Part shown: in pieces, positions 44,710 to 54,471 of the stretch
How the letters are laid out: each line of letters opens with the position of its first letter
How positions within the stretch are numbered: position 1 is the stretch's first letter
Source: QFNR01 sp043842855
Lineage (GTDB): Bacteria; Pseudomonadota; Gammaproteobacteria; Burkholderiales; Neisseriaceae
DNA length: 64,000 nt
Assembly (NCBI GenBank): GCA_043842855.1
Contig: JBBPJF010000002.1
Location: 1-64,000, forward strand
Reading direction: 5' to 3'
Program-made: the position numbers and the translations under genes
Notes under the pieces: model-generated
Told to the model about the DNA's origin: nothing
Database searches by the model: none
Seen by the model: only the letters and a program-made list of their open reading frames with translations

Positions 44710-46128
44710 TTAATACAAAAATATAAGCATATCTAAGGTAAAAATAGGGACAAGAATAAGCGCTGCGTAGATTGTGTACCTAAAGAAACCGGGTAACTTA
44801 ACGTTTCTTTGCTCAGCAATTGCTTTGATCATAAAATTCGGAGCATTTCCTATGTAGGTTAAAGCTCCCATAAATACCGAACCCATAGATATGGCTAACA
44901 AAGTTTTAGGAGCTTCATGCATCAAAAATTGTGCGTCACCTCCACTAGCTAAATTGAAAAATACTAAATAGGTTGGAGCATTATCTAATAAAGAAGATAA
45001 AGTTCCCGAAACCCAAAAATATAGGCTATTTATTGGGTGCCCTTGGGTATCGGTTACTAGATTAACTAATCCAGCTAGAGCCCCCTCTTTTCCAGCTTTT
45101 AGAATAATTACGACTGGTATAATCGCAATGAAAATTGCTAAGAATAATTTTCCTACTTCTAAAATAGGCTCCCAATTAAATTCATTACCATTTCTTACGG
45201 GTTTTGGAGTTTTTACTAGCGAAATCAAAGTAATAAAAGATAAAATTATGTCCCTAATTAAGGACTCATAACTAAGCTGCGTATGGCCTATTTGCCAGTA
45301 GCCATTAGATTTCCACACCCCAGAAAACACTACAGTAACTACTATTAAGAGTAGAAGTAGTAGGTTAAATTTTCCATATAAGACAATTTTTTCTTTTTTT
45401 CGAACTAATGTAAGAGCCTTTCCTGTACCTTGTGTTTTGAGCTCTTTCTGGTATAAAAAACGATCTAAACCATAGAATGCTCCTAGTAAAAGTAAGGTAT
45501 TCAATAAGACAGGGGCAGCCATATGCTCAATAGTCCAAAAGAAATCCACCCCTTGTAAAAAACCTAAAAATAATGGGGGATCACCTATCGGAGTCAGGCC
45601 CCCTCCTATATTTGCTACTAAAAAAATTAAGAATAAAACAGAATGACTTCTATATTTCCGCTTTTCATTAGCTCGTAATAGAGGCCTAATTAGTAGCATG
45701 GCGGCCCCAGTTGTACCCATCAGTGAAGCTAAAAAGGTACCAATAGTTAGGATTAGAAGGTTATTTCTAGGCTTCCCTTCTAACGTTCCCCATACAAGAA
45801 TGCCACCAGATACTGTATACAAAGCAGTGATGAGGATAATAAACGGCAAGTATTCTAATAATAGACAATCCAATACTTCATTAAAAACTGTAGAAATACC
45901 ATAGATATAAGCAAATGGTATTACTAGGGTTAGAGTCCAAAATAAGAATATTTTGCCATGATGATGTATCCAAAACCGTCGGTTCAAAATAGGCATTAAG
46001 GCCACGCTAAGTAGGATCAAGACAAAGGGTAGACCCCAAGCTAAACTAAAATTTCTACCATCTAATTCTGCCGCCCAGGCAGGAGAACTCATTAATAAAA
46101 ATAACACAAGGACCAATAATCGAAACAT
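44710..46128 (-). CDS. NhaD-type sodium/proton antiporter
   Basis: The 472-residue protein begins with a cleavable-looking leader (MFRLLVLVLFLLMSSPAWAA) and has about 12-13 hydrophobic helices. It matches the UIT6/NhaD ion-transporter family: TTGAAMLLIRPLLRANEKR, VANIGGGLTPIGDPPLFLGFL (about 172-192) and the mirrored SSLLDNAPTYLVFFNLA and YIGNAPNFMIKAIAE. The GDPPLFLG and DNAPTY elements are the ion-binding repeats. The exact ion is inferred from the family. It stands alone, converging on trmL. Confidence 0.9.
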   Translation of the reverse strand: MFRLLVLVLFLLMSSPAWAAELDGRNFSLAWGLPFVLILLSVALMPILNRRFWIHHHGKIFLFWTLTLVIPFAYIYGISTVFNEVLDCLLLEYLPFIILITALYTVSGGILVWGTLEGKPRNNLLILTIGTFLASLMGTTGAAMLLIRPLLRANEKRKYRSHSVLFLIFLVANIGGGLTPIGDPPLFLGFLQGVDFFWTIEHMAAPVLLNTLLLLGAFYGLDRFLYQKELKTQGTGKALTLVRKKEKIVLYGKFNLLLLLLIVVTVVFSGVWKSNGYWQIGHTQLSYESLIRDIILSFITLISLVKTPKPVRNGNEFNWEPILEVGKLFLAIFIAIIPVVIILKAGKEGALAGLVNLVTDTQGHPINSLYFWVSGTLSSLLDNAPTYLVFFNLASGGDAQFLMHEAPKTLLAISMGSVFMGALTYIGNAPNFMIKAIAEQRNVKLPGFFRYTIYAALILVPIFTLDMLIFLY

Positions 46129-46303
46129 GTAAATTTTCTCTAAAACGTAAGCTGTCTGATTGTAACCTAACTGCTATTAAAGCTTAAGCGAGGTAACTCA
46201 CCCCTAGCACCTCATACCATCCCTACTCTAAAGCTTATCTTTAAATTCGTTCAGCTCCACAACTGTAGTAGAATCGGGCTTGCTTAATTTTATTACCTTG
46301 GAT

Positions 46304-47233
46304 ATGACTATGCAAAAAAATAACTTGCTGGAAGAAACTACTGTGGAACCCCATGACCATAACACCGCTACTGGGCCAGTACTAGATAATGCTCAAAGTC
46401 TCTTGGCTACCGAAGAAACTATGGCTGCTACACTACCAGAAAATTATCCCTATAAAACTCGAATGCAAAGAAAAATTTATGAGAAGCAAAAGAAAGCCCT
46501 ACAAATAGAGCTACTAAAGGTACAAAGCTGGGTTAAAGAAAGCGGACAAAAAATTGTCTGTTTATTTGAAGGTCGAGATGCTGCAGGAAAAGGAGGCGCT
46601 ATAAAAAGGTTCATGGAACACCTGAATCCCCGAGGAGCTAGAGTTGTCGCTCTAGAGAAACCTACAACTGTAGAAAAAGGAGAATGGTACTTTCAGCGCT
46701 ACATTAGACAACTTCCCACAGCAGGTGAGATAGTGTTCTTCGATCGCTCTTGGTACAACCGCGCCGGTGTCGAAAAGGTAATGGGCTTCTGCGAGCCTCA
46801 TGAATATCTTCAGTTCATGCGACAGACACCTGAACTGGAAAGAATGCTAGTCAATTCAGGGATTCTTCTGTTCAAATTTTGGTTTTCTGTAAGCCGAGAA
46901 GAGCAATTGAGGCGTTTTATGTCCCGACAGACTGACCCACTTAAGCATTGGAAACTATCCCCCATCGATATCCAATCTTTGGATAAGTGGGACGATTATA
47001 CTAAAGCTAAAAACGCCATGTTTTTCCATACACATACTGGAGATGCTCCTTGGACTGTGATCAAATCGGACGATAAAAAAAGAGCCCGAATCAACGCCAT
47101 TCGCTACTTCCTCAGCCGTCTAAATTATCCCGATGCTAACAAAAAACTTATCCACATGCTAGACCATGCTATCGTCTATAACCCTGACTTACAGTCAACC
47201 GCAAATCCCCCACCCTCATCCAGCGCTGAATAA
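46304..47233 (+). CDS. ppk2: Polyphosphate kinase 2
   Basis: The 309-residue P-loop kinase uses polyphosphate to phosphorylate nucleotides (class I: ADP or GDP to triphosphate). Walker A is FEGRDAAGKGG, Walker B FFDRSWYNRAGVEKVMGFC, the lid has SRQTDPLKHWKLSP. The first 50 residues are a variable acidic extension. The start is uncertain: ATG at 46304 or 46310; a TTG at 46280 is less likely. It converges on ldcA with 5 bases between the stops. Confidence 0.94.
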   Translation: MTMQKNNLLEETTVEPHDHNTATGPVLDNAQSLLATEETMAATLPENYPYKTRMQRKIYEKQKKALQIELLKVQSWVKESGQKIVCLFEGRDAAGKGGAIKRFMEHLNPRGARVVALEKPTTVEKGEWYFQRYIRQLPTAGEIVFFDRSWYNRAGVEKVMGFCEPHEYLQFMRQTPELERMLVNSGILLFKFWFSVSREEQLRRFMSRQTDPLKHWKLSPIDIQSLDKWDDYTKAKNAMFFHTHTGDAPWTVIKSDDKKRARINAIRYFLSRLNYPDANKKLIHMLDHAIVYNPDLQSTANPPPSSSAE

Positions 47234-47238
47234 CCTCT

Positions 47239-48420
47239 TCACCTTGGTAAAAGAGGAGATCCATTAGCCGGCGAACACAATGCCGGCGTTTCTTCTGCAG
47301 CTCGACCTAGGGCTTCTAAGTGAAACTTCTGTACATTGAAATAGGGATAGTGACTAAAGTTAACTGTGTAGCCAGAATTATGCGGATCTATCCTTGCGAA
47401 GGCTCCAAGCGGCATAGTCACTTTGTCTGCCACATGACCAAAAGGAAAACTAGTTAACACTGGAATCTTAAGGATACGTCGAAGACGTTCCACGACTGTG
47501 CTGAAGGTATAATTAGCATCGTAGCTGTCCTTAGCATCATTATCCAGATTAAAGTTACCCAGGACAATAGCTTTTTGTTGACTCAGAATACCCGCCAAAT
47601 AAAGCGTCTGCAACATTCTTTCGATACGGTAGGGCTGCTCAGAAACATCCTCGATGAACAAAATACCTCCTCTAATCCTTGGCATATAGTTGCTACCAAC
47701 TAGAGCAGATAGAATGCTCAAATTACCTCCCCAGAACACTCCTTCAATAGATTGACTTATCTGACTTTCCTCCACCACAACGGTAAAAGAAGGATTGCCA
47801 AGACACTGAACCAGTCCTTGCAACATATAGGATGAAGGTTCGGGTACGCCCAGGTCCCCAACTAACATAGGGCCTGCAAAGCTGGTCGTTTTCCCTCGAG
47901 CCAATAAAGCGAGCTGTATGGCAGTAATATCACTATAACCCAAGAGCAATGTGCCACATTCCTGCATCATACTACCCAAGCTAGCCCAATCCACTAAAGG
48001 TAGGATACGCATAGATCCGTAACCGCCGCGCAGAGCCAATAGTATTTTGGGTAATTGTACACGCCTCTCGATGATTGCCTGAAAGTCTCCTGCACGTTGA
48101 GCATCGGTACCAGCAAAGCGGCTCATTTTTCTGTATGCCGCCGTCTGATTATCAACAGCAAAACCAGCTAGTTGCAATCGAGAAATAGCTAAAGCGATAG
48201 CCTCGTACTTTTCACTGTATCCAGATGGGGCAAAAAGGCGGACCACGTTGCCCTCTCTACCATACACAGGTTTAACTGTCTGTACACAATCCTCTTTAGG
48301 ACCTCCCTGTGACACGGCAGGAGGACCAGACATAGCACAAGCTCGCAAAAACGTAAGCGTCGTTAATAAGGCACTACCTCGCAAAAAATCTCTTCTATTT
48401 GCTCTTAGATTTAAGTTAAT
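47239..48420 (-). CDS. ldcA: LD-carboxypeptidase (S66), Tat-type signal, probable ATT start
   Basis: The enzyme removes the terminal D-Ala from tetrapeptides in peptidoglycan recycling. The S66 triad is clear: Ser in LLGYSDITAI, Glu in FIEDVSEQPYRIERML, His in FPFGHVADKVTMPLG, plus RGGYGSMR. The canonical-looking first start is TTG at 48384, without a ribosome binding site. Upstream in frame lies NRRDFLRGSALL, a twin-arginine motif preceding a hydrophobic stretch ending LRACA. The only start that includes it is ATT at 48420, with GGAGGG 7 bases upstream. A Tat-exported, perhaps lipid-anchored product starting at ATT (393 residues) is therefore proposed. It overlaps the maeB end by 10 bases. 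Confidence 0.88.
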   Translation of the reverse strand: MNLNLRANRRDFLRGSALLTTLTFLRACAMSGPPAVSQGGPKEDCVQTVKPVYGREGNVVRLFAPSGYSEKYEAIALAISRLQLAGFAVDNQTAAYRKMSRFAGTDAQRAGDFQAIIERRVQLPKILLALRGGYGSMRILPLVDWASLGSMMQECGTLLLGYSDITAIQLALLARGKTTSFAGPMLVGDLGVPEPSSYMLQGLVQCLGNPSFTVVVEESQISQSIEGVFWGGNLSILSALVGSNYMPRIRGGILFIEDVSEQPYRIERMLQTLYLAGILSQQKAIVLGNFNLDNDAKDSYDANYTFSTVVERLRRILKIPVLTSFPFGHVADKVTMPLGAFARIDPHNSGYTVNFSHYPYFNVQKFHLEALGRAAEETPALCSPANGSPLLPR

Positions 48421-50696
48421 TTTTCAGCCCTCCGTGCGTCTACTGCCGCAATGGCACATAAATTCACAATCCTTCTAGGGGAAGCAATAGGTGTAACAAT
48501 ATGGCAAGGTTTAGCCATGCCCATCAAGATGGGACCAATAGTCACCCCGTCAGAAGCGGAAACTCGCAAAAGATTATAACTGATATTGGCAGCAAAAACA
48601 TTAGGCATTACCAATAAATTAGCCGACCCGGTGGTTAAAGTAGTATCGGGCATAATGCTCAGGCGCATTTCTTCAATCAATGCAACATCGCCTTGCATCT
48701 CACCATCAATTTCTAATGCAGGGCAACGTTTACGGATAATTTCTAGCGCTTTAGTCATTTTCAGACTTACTTCTGTCTCTAGCGAACCAAAATTAGTATT
48801 GGATAGTAGAGCTACTTTTGGTTTTACACCAAAACGTAGCATTTCCTTACTTGCTAATTCCGTAATTCGTGCTATCTGCTCTGCAGTGGGATTGTCGTTA
48901 ACATAAGTATCAGTAATAAAAATATTACCCTGAGAAAGAATAAGAGCATTCATTGCACAAGCAATTCTTTCTGGATTATCGTAACCAATAATCTCTTCTA
49001 GGATCTTAAAATGGTTCCTAAAGGGTCCTACCGTACCACAGATCAAAGCATCAGCCTCATTTTTATATAGCATGAGAGCACCTACTAAAGTGGGTGCATG
49101 TACTAACTTTTCCCTTGCCATCGCACGCGTCACTCCGTGTCTCTTGCGCAACTGATAATAGGTTTCACAGTAATCCTGATACCTAAGATCTTGTGCTCCA
49201 TTAAATATCTCAAAATCCTCCCCTACCTTTAGCTGAATACGTAGAGATTTCAGACGTTCTTCAATGACACTTCGACGGCCTACCAAAATCGGTTGACAAA
49301 TGCCACCCTCAATAACTGCATGAGCAGCATGTAAAACCCTTTCTTCCTCACCATTACACAACACTACACGTTTTTTACTCCGCTTAGCCTTAGAAAATAT
49401 GGGCCGCATGAATAAATTAGTTTTGTAGACATATTGGGTCAAGGAATTAACATAACTATCAAAATCTTTAATTGGGCGGGTCGCCACCCCAGAATCCATA
49501 GCAGCCCTAGCGACTGCTGGGGCAATTTCTATGATAAGACGTGGATCAAAGGGTGAAGGAATTACATACTCTGGCCCAAAATCTAGTTCTTTACTGCCCA
49601 CCGCATTGCGTACTAAATCACTTTTTTCCGCCTTGGCTAAGTCAGCGATAGCTTTAACACAAGCGATCTTCATTTCTTCACTAATCGTAGTTGCACCAAC
49701 GTCCAAAGCTCCTCTAAATAAGAAAGGAAAACACAATACATTATTGACCTGATTAGGGAAATCTGATCGTCCCGTACAGATGATTACATCAGATCTTTCC
49801 GCCTTAGCTAGTGGTGGCCATATTTCAGGCTCTGGATTAGCCAGTGCCATGATGATAGGTTGGCTATTCATACTTCTAAGCATCTCTACTGACAATAAGT
49901 TTGGTGCTGACAAACCCAAGAATATATCAGCTCCCAAAATAACCTCTTGCAGGGTCCTCGCTCCAGTATCTGGTACCTGATATTTCTGCTTAGACGGATC
50001 TAATTTACCACGACCTTCATAAATCACCCCTTTAGAGTCACAGACCACTACATGTTTTCTGTCTAAACCCAAAGAAATCAATAAGTCTAAACAAGCAATA
50101 GCAGCTGCACCTGCCCCTGAACAAACTAGTCGAACCTTTTTAATATCTTTTTTCACGATTTCCAACGAATTAAGAATAGCCGCGGCTGTAATAATAGCCG
50201 TACCATGTTGATCATCATGAAAAACTGGTATTTTCATCCTTTCGCGTAACTTTTTCTCGATATAAAAACATTCAGGCGCCTTGATATCCTCTAAATTAAT
50301 CCCACCAAAAGTTGGCTCGAGAGAGGCAACAATATCGATAATTTTATCTGGATCTTTTTCATTAATTTCAATATCAAATACGTCAATTCCAGCAAATTTC
50401 TTGAATAAAACCCCCTTGCCTTCCATAACTGGTTTGCCAGCCAAAGGTCCGATGTCCCCTAGCCCAAGAACAGCTGTTCCATTAGAAATAACACCCACTA
50501 AATTACCTCTAGCTGTATATCTAGAAGCTAGCTTTGGGTCTTCATAAATCGCCATACATGGAGCCGCTACTCCTGGTGAATAGGCTAAAGATAAGTCATA
50601 TTGAGTAGCAAGCGGTTTTGTGGGAACCACCTGAATTTTTCCTGGTCTTAAATATTCATGAAACTCTAAAGCTGCTTTTTTTAAACCTTCATCCAT
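48411..50696 (-). CDS. maeB: NADP-dependent malic enzyme with phosphotransacetylase-like domain
   Basis: The 761-residue protein has an N-terminal malic enzyme (residues 1-430: SLAYSPGVAAPCMAI, VFHDDQHGTAII, NAD(P) loop VCSGAGAAAIACLDLL, ANPEPEIWP) and a C-terminal phosphotransacetylase-like domain (about 430-760: ILVGRRSVIEERL, ALICGTVG, ATTLTTGSANLLVMPN), which is regulatory in MaeB. It converts malate to pyruvate, CO2 and NADPH. Length is normal. It precedes ldcA. Confidence 0.97.
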   Translation of the reverse strand: MDEGLKKAALEFHEYLRPGKIQVVPTKPLATQYDLSLAYSPGVAAPCMAIYEDPKLASRYTARGNLVGVISNGTAVLGLGDIGPLAGKPVMEGKGVLFKKFAGIDVFDIEINEKDPDKIIDIVASLEPTFGGINLEDIKAPECFYIEKKLRERMKIPVFHDDQHGTAIITAAAILNSLEIVKKDIKKVRLVCSGAGAAAIACLDLLISLGLDRKHVVVCDSKGVIYEGRGKLDPSKQKYQVPDTGARTLQEVILGADIFLGLSAPNLLSVEMLRSMNSQPIIMALANPEPEIWPPLAKAERSDVIICTGRSDFPNQVNNVLCFPFLFRGALDVGATTISEEMKIACVKAIADLAKAEKSDLVRNAVGSKELDFGPEYVIPSPFDPRLIIEIAPAVARAAMDSGVATRPIKDFDSYVNSLTQYVYKTNLFMRPIFSKAKRSKKRVVLCNGEEERVLHAAHAVIEGGICQPILVGRRSVIEERLKSLRIQLKVGEDFEIFNGAQDLRYQDYCETYYQLRKRHGVTRAMAREKLVHAPTLVGALMLYKNEADALICGTVGPFRNHFKILEEIIGYDNPERIACAMNALILSQGNIFITDTYVNDNPTAEQIARITELASKEMLRFGVKPKVALLSNTNFGSLETEVSLKMTKALEIIRKRCPALEIDGEMQGDVALIEEMRLSIMPDTTLTTGSANLLVMPNVFAANISYNLLRVSASDGVTIGPILMGMAKPCHIVTPIASPRRIVNLCAIAAVDARRAEKLT

Positions 50697-50724
50697 CTAA
50701 AGCTCCCAAACCTCTTTTTCTTCA

Positions 50725-50973
50725 CTAATTAAATGAATGTGGAGAAAAAATTACCCTAAGTTTATCTAACCAATTGTCCCAAGTAAGAGATTGATTAGAA
50801 TCTTTATCAGCTTCTCTCTCAGGCAATGGTAATAGACAACCCGCCCTATGCTGCAGTATATCACCTGCAACAGGTAACTTTTGCGAGCAAACAGTAACTT
50901 CCTCTCTCGGGTCAGCCCAAGCCAAACCAATGGTAATCAATAAAATATTTAATACTGTTATTTTTTTCGACAT
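50725..50973 (-). CDS. Small secreted protein, function unknown
   Basis: The 82-residue product starts at MSKKITVLNILLITIGLAWA, a signal peptide, chosen because GGAGG precedes it by nine bases (an upstream in-frame start lacks a site). The mature part DPREEVTVCSQKLPVAGDILQHRAGCLLPLPE has two cysteines, able to form a disulfide, and an acidic-polar tail. I do not recognise it. It lies 28 bases upstream of maeB on the same strand and may share its promoter. Confidence 0.65.
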   Translation of the reverse strand: MSKKITVLNILLITIGLAWADPREEVTVCSQKLPVAGDILQHRAGCLLPLPEREADKDSNQSLTWDNWLDKLRVIFSPHSFN

Positions 50974-51666
50974 TATCAAAACTCCTCCGTCTGAAGGTTC
51001 CGACCCATATAGCTCGGATTCTAACATGCACCAACTGCTGCTCCAACCAGCCCACTACTATTCCACTGACCTTTTACTGGCTAGAAATAACCAGTAATTA
51101 GTCAAAATCTAGAAAGAAGAATTAAAATGCCAGTCGAATTAATATAAACTGCCAATAAAACTAAACTGTAAACCTCTCTAAATACAGATTCAAATTGAAG
51201 TTGAACCTTACAGAAACAGCCTACTTCGGCCCCATAGCCACTTTAGTTGGCACTATTTCAGCTCCCTTAGTTCTCTACTTGGTTTGTAACCTTATTATTT
51301 TTGGCAGCCTCACAGGTCTTCTCTTAAGCGTATCCATATCTTTACCTACCATTCATCCTGCTACCACCATCACCTATGCTTGAAAATTTTCTTAGCTTCA
51401 TACACCATATACATCACTTTAAGCTAACAGGCTGGCTTCCTTTATTTTTAAAAAAGTCATCCTTTGTATTCTAACCACTTTAACTGCTAGATCCCTTCTC
51501 TAGACTTAGGCTAAGTTACAAAAAGACTGATAGCCAAAACCTCTGCCCAGCACTACTGGGATAATTTCATAAAACTTTCTCTCTTAGCTTGAGGGGAACC
51601 TCAAATGCCTCCTCTAAAAGCTATCTATACAGGCTTTAAGCTTTGTTTATTATTTGAATTTAATAG
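50974..51666. other. Long gene-free gap upstream of the secreted protein
   Basis: Nearly 700 bases hold no convincing gene. A 62-codon hydrophobic frame (51195-51383) starting with TTG lacks a ribosome binding site and is not called. C outnumbers G about 70 to 39 between 51061 and 51360. Confidence 0.5.
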
Positions 51667-52914
51667 TTATCCATAGACATTACCAATATCTTTTCGATAC
51701 CGCATTCCCTCAAAGTGAATCTTTTGCACCTCTGAATAGGCAAGTTTTTGTGCCTCTTCCAGATTTTTTCCCAAGCCCGTTACACAGAGCACACGGCCAC
51801 CGTTAGTTAAAATCTGGTTTTCTTCAATCCTAGTACCTGCATGAAAAATTTTAACTTCTTCTGTAATTTTAGATAACCCTTCTATAACCACACTTTTCTC
51901 CGAACCTTGCGGATAATTTTGAGTCGCTAGTACAACAGCTACAGCCGTTCTTGTATCCCATTTTGCCTCACATTGATGCAAACGACCTTCACAAGCCGCT
52001 TCCAATAAATCAACTAAATCGCTTTGTAAACGCATCAGGATAGGCTCCGTTTCTGGGTCTCCCAAGCGGCAATTGAATTCCACGGTATGTGGTTTTTGAT
52101 CCTTATCAATCATTAAACCTGCATATAAAAAACCCTTAAAGGGACAACCTTCCTTGGCTAAAGCATCAACTATCGGTTTAACAATAGTTTCCATTGTCTT
52201 TTCAAAGACTGTCTCACTCACCCGAACAGTTGGACTATAGGCCCCCATACCTCCTGTATTGGGCCCTTTATCTTGCTCTAACAACCTCTTATAGTCTTGG
52301 CTGCTAGCTAGCGGAAGAATATGACTTCCATCTACCATCACGATAAAACTCGCTTCCACACCGGGTAAAAAATCCTCTATCAAAACCCGGTTACCTTTTT
52401 GCGCCAACATTTTTTCCAACGTTTTATACGCTTCCGTGAGTGAATTAGCTACTACCACTCCTTTACCTGCTGCTAATCCATCCAATTTAAGTACTATAGG
52501 TAACTGTTTTCGTGAAATATAGGCTCTCGCCTCCTCTAAATCTTCAAATAGTTCGTATCTTGCGGTAGGTATCCCATATTTTTTCATCAACTGCTTAGCA
52601 TAACTCTTGGAGCTTTCCAAACGAGCTGCTGCTTTTGTAGGCCCAAAAATTTTTAGCTTTGCCTTTTCGAAAATATCCACTATACCTGCGGCCAACGGAG
52701 CTTCTGGCCCGACCACAGTTAAATCTACCACTTCTTTTTGACAAAACTCAACTAAAGCCTCTATCTCGGTTATAGGAATGTTTTTTACCTTTTTTTCCTT
52801 TACAGTACCTCCATTTCCAGGGGCTACAAAAACCTGATCTACCTTAGGTGAAGCAGCTAGTTTCCACGCCAAAGCGTGCTCTCTGGCTCCTGCACCTACC
52901 ACTAAAATTTTCAT
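51667..52914 (-). CDS. purD: Phosphoribosylamine-glycine ligase
   Basis: The 415-residue ATP-grasp enzyme makes glycinamide ribotide in purine synthesis. It starts at MKILVVGAGAREHALAWKLA, with AGGAG seven bases upstream; the longer in-frame start lies within the yigZ gene. The glycine-rich loop LKLDGLAAGKGVVVA, DKGPNTGGMGAYSP and the metal-binding EFNCRLGDPETE are clear. It overlaps the preceding gene by 4 bases (ATGA), implying coupling. Confidence 0.97.
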   Translation of the reverse strand: MKILVVGAGAREHALAWKLAASPKVDQVFVAPGNGGTVKEKKVKNIPITEIEALVEFCQKEVVDLTVVGPEAPLAAGIVDIFEKAKLKIFGPTKAAARLESSKSYAKQLMKKYGIPTARYELFEDLEEARAYISRKQLPIVLKLDGLAAGKGVVVANSLTEAYKTLEKMLAQKGNRVLIEDFLPGVEASFIVMVDGSHILPLASSQDYKRLLEQDKGPNTGGMGAYSPTVRVSETVFEKTMETIVKPIVDALAKEGCPFKGFLYAGLMIDKDQKPHTVEFNCRLGDPETEPILMRLQSDLVDLLEAACEGRLHQCEAKWDTRTAVAVVLATQNYPQGSEKSVVIEGLSKITEEVKIFHAGTRIEENQILTNGGRVLCVTGLGKNLEEAQKLAYSEVQKIHFEGMRYRKDIGNVYG

Positions 52915-53510
52915 TTTTGTTCTCCTATTACCACCGTGTGAGATAGACAAGCTAAAAATCTTTCATATTCTTCAATTGGGATATCAACCACTAATTTACA
53001 ACGTAACTCCGTTGCTTGATTGATCACTTGGCCACCTAATTGCTTTATCCGGTAAAGTAATTGCCGCATATCTTTATATTCACAGTATAGCTGCACACGT
53101 TTACATATCTTCTGTTTTACTACTGTAGAGACACTCAAAGCTTCTCTGGTTGCAGTTTTATAAGCCTTGATTAGACCAGGTATACCCAGCAACACCCCTC
53201 CAAAATACCGCACCACCATGACTGCAGTGTTGGTTAAATTGAAAGAGTCTATCTGGCCTAAGATAGGCAAACCAGCAGAACCCGAGGGCTCCCCATCATC
53301 ATTCGCCATATGGCTGTCATAAAAAGGGCCTAAGCGACATCCATAACAGATATGTACGGCTTTCAAGTGTTCGTTTCGCAGTGAGCTGTACCAAGCTTTA
53401 ACCTGTTGCTTTGAAGTAACATGACGAGCATACGCAATAAATCGACTGCCTTTATTCCTATATTCTCCCTCACCTAAGCCTTCAATTGTCCAGAAAGTAT
53501 CTCTTGTCAA
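52911..53510 (-). CDS. yigZ: YigZ/IMPACT family protein
   Basis: The 199-residue protein matches the YigZ (IMPACT N-terminal domain, UPF0029) family: KGSRFIAYARHVTSK, the central NDDGEPSGSAGLPIL and VMVVRYFGGVLLGIPGLIKAY signatures and a C-terminal ferredoxin-like domain. Its biochemical role is not established; homologs bind ribosomes or nucleic acid. Its product overlaps purD by 4 bases, and it lies 24 bases from the etfA stop. Confidence 0.9.
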   Translation of the reverse strand: MTRDTFWTIEGLGEGEYRNKGSRFIAYARHVTSKQQVKAWYSSLRNEHLKAVHICYGCRLGPFYDSHMANDDGEPSGSAGLPILGQIDSFNLTNTAVMVVRYFGGVLLGIPGLIKAYKTATREALSVSTVVKQKICKRVQLYCEYKDMRQLLYRIKQLGGQVINQATELRCKLVVDIPIEEYERFLACLSHTVVIGEQK

Positions 53511-53534
53511 TTCATTAATCCAAAAATATAAGCT

Positions 53535-54470
53535 TCAGTCAGACTGTTTGAGAGCTTGAACCAGCTGAGGTACGATTTCGAATAAATCTCCTACCATTGC
53601 ATAATCTGCTATTTTTAAGATAGGAGCATCAGGATCCTTATTAATTGCAACCACTATACGGCTGTCTTGCATGCCAGCTAAGTGTTGTAAAGCCCCTGAT
53701 ATACCCACTGCAATGTAAAGATCAGGCGCTACTACTTTACCTGTTTGTCCAACTTGATAGTCGTTGGGAGCGTACTGTGCATCTACCGCTGCCCGAGAAG
53801 CCCCGATGGCTGCCTGTAAAATCTCAGCAAGTGGAGTAAGCAACCTTACAAAATTCTCTTGACTCCCCAAGCCACGCCCACCGGCAACTACTACTTCCGC
53901 ATGAGCTAACTGGGGGCGATCTTTATCCGATCCTTCATGCTTTATCCAGGTACTTAAGCCTAGAGCAGGCAAAGGATCTAAAGAAACTACCTCAGCTTGA
54001 CCGCCTATAGTACTAGCTTCGAATGAGGTTTTACGAATGGTCAAAAAAACAGGCCCTTCCACCAACACTGTCTCTAAAATACTACCTGCATAGATAGGAT
54101 GCACAAAGATTTGTTTATCTTTGATCTCAATAACTTCTGAAATCATGGGTCTATCTAACAGAGCTGCAGCTCGAGGTAAGAGATTTTTTCCAAAGGTATT
54201 TGCGCTCGCTAAAACATACTGGTAGGGTTTCGCTAATGACTGAATGAGTGCTGCTATTTCTTCGGCCAATTGATGTTCATAATGGGCTGCTGTACTCTCC
54301 CATACCGTATGCACTCCTTCTATTCTTGAAGCTTCTTCCGCCGCTTGCTTGGTTGCTGCTCCTGCTACCAATATATCTACCTGACCAAGTTGCTTCGCTG
54401 CTGTTACTACCTGGTAGATTTCACCCGTTAGTCTATTTTCCTGAAGTTGTGCTATAACCAACGCTTTCAT
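53535..54470 (-). CDS. etfA: Electron transfer flavoprotein subunit alpha
   Basis: The 311-residue subunit carries the FAD that passes electrons from acyl-CoA dehydrogenases to ETF-quinone oxidoreductase. The FAD-binding C-terminal part has VVAGGRGLGSQENF, IGASRAAVDA, YQVGQTGKVVAPDLYIAVGISGALQHLAGM and NKDPDAPI. It follows etfB by one base. It fits with the fadD-like ligases in the window as parts of beta-oxidation. Confidence 0.97.
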   Translation of the reverse strand: MKALVIAQLQENRLTGEIYQVVTAAKQLGQVDILVAGAATKQAAEEASRIEGVHTVWESTAAHYEHQLAEEIAALIQSLAKPYQYVLASANTFGKNLLPRAAALLDRPMISEVIEIKDKQIFVHPIYAGSILETVLVEGPVFLTIRKTSFEASTIGGQAEVVSLDPLPALGLSTWIKHEGSDKDRPQLAHAEVVVAGGRGLGSQENFVRLLTPLAEILQAAIGASRAAVDAQYAPNDYQVGQTGKVVAPDLYIAVGISGALQHLAGMQDSRIVVAINKDPDAPILKIADYAMVGDLFEIVPQLVQALKQSD

Positions 54471-54471
54471 C

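Noticed and set aside
47234..47262. CCTCTT...AAGAGG stem at the ppk2/ldcA junction
   Set aside because: It overlaps the ldcA coding end and has no T-run, so it is unlikely to be a terminator.
51195..51383. 62-codon hydrophobic frame in the gap before purD
   Set aside because: TTG start without ribosome binding site. It slightly resembles the frame at 41316 but the similarity is too weak to call a repeat.
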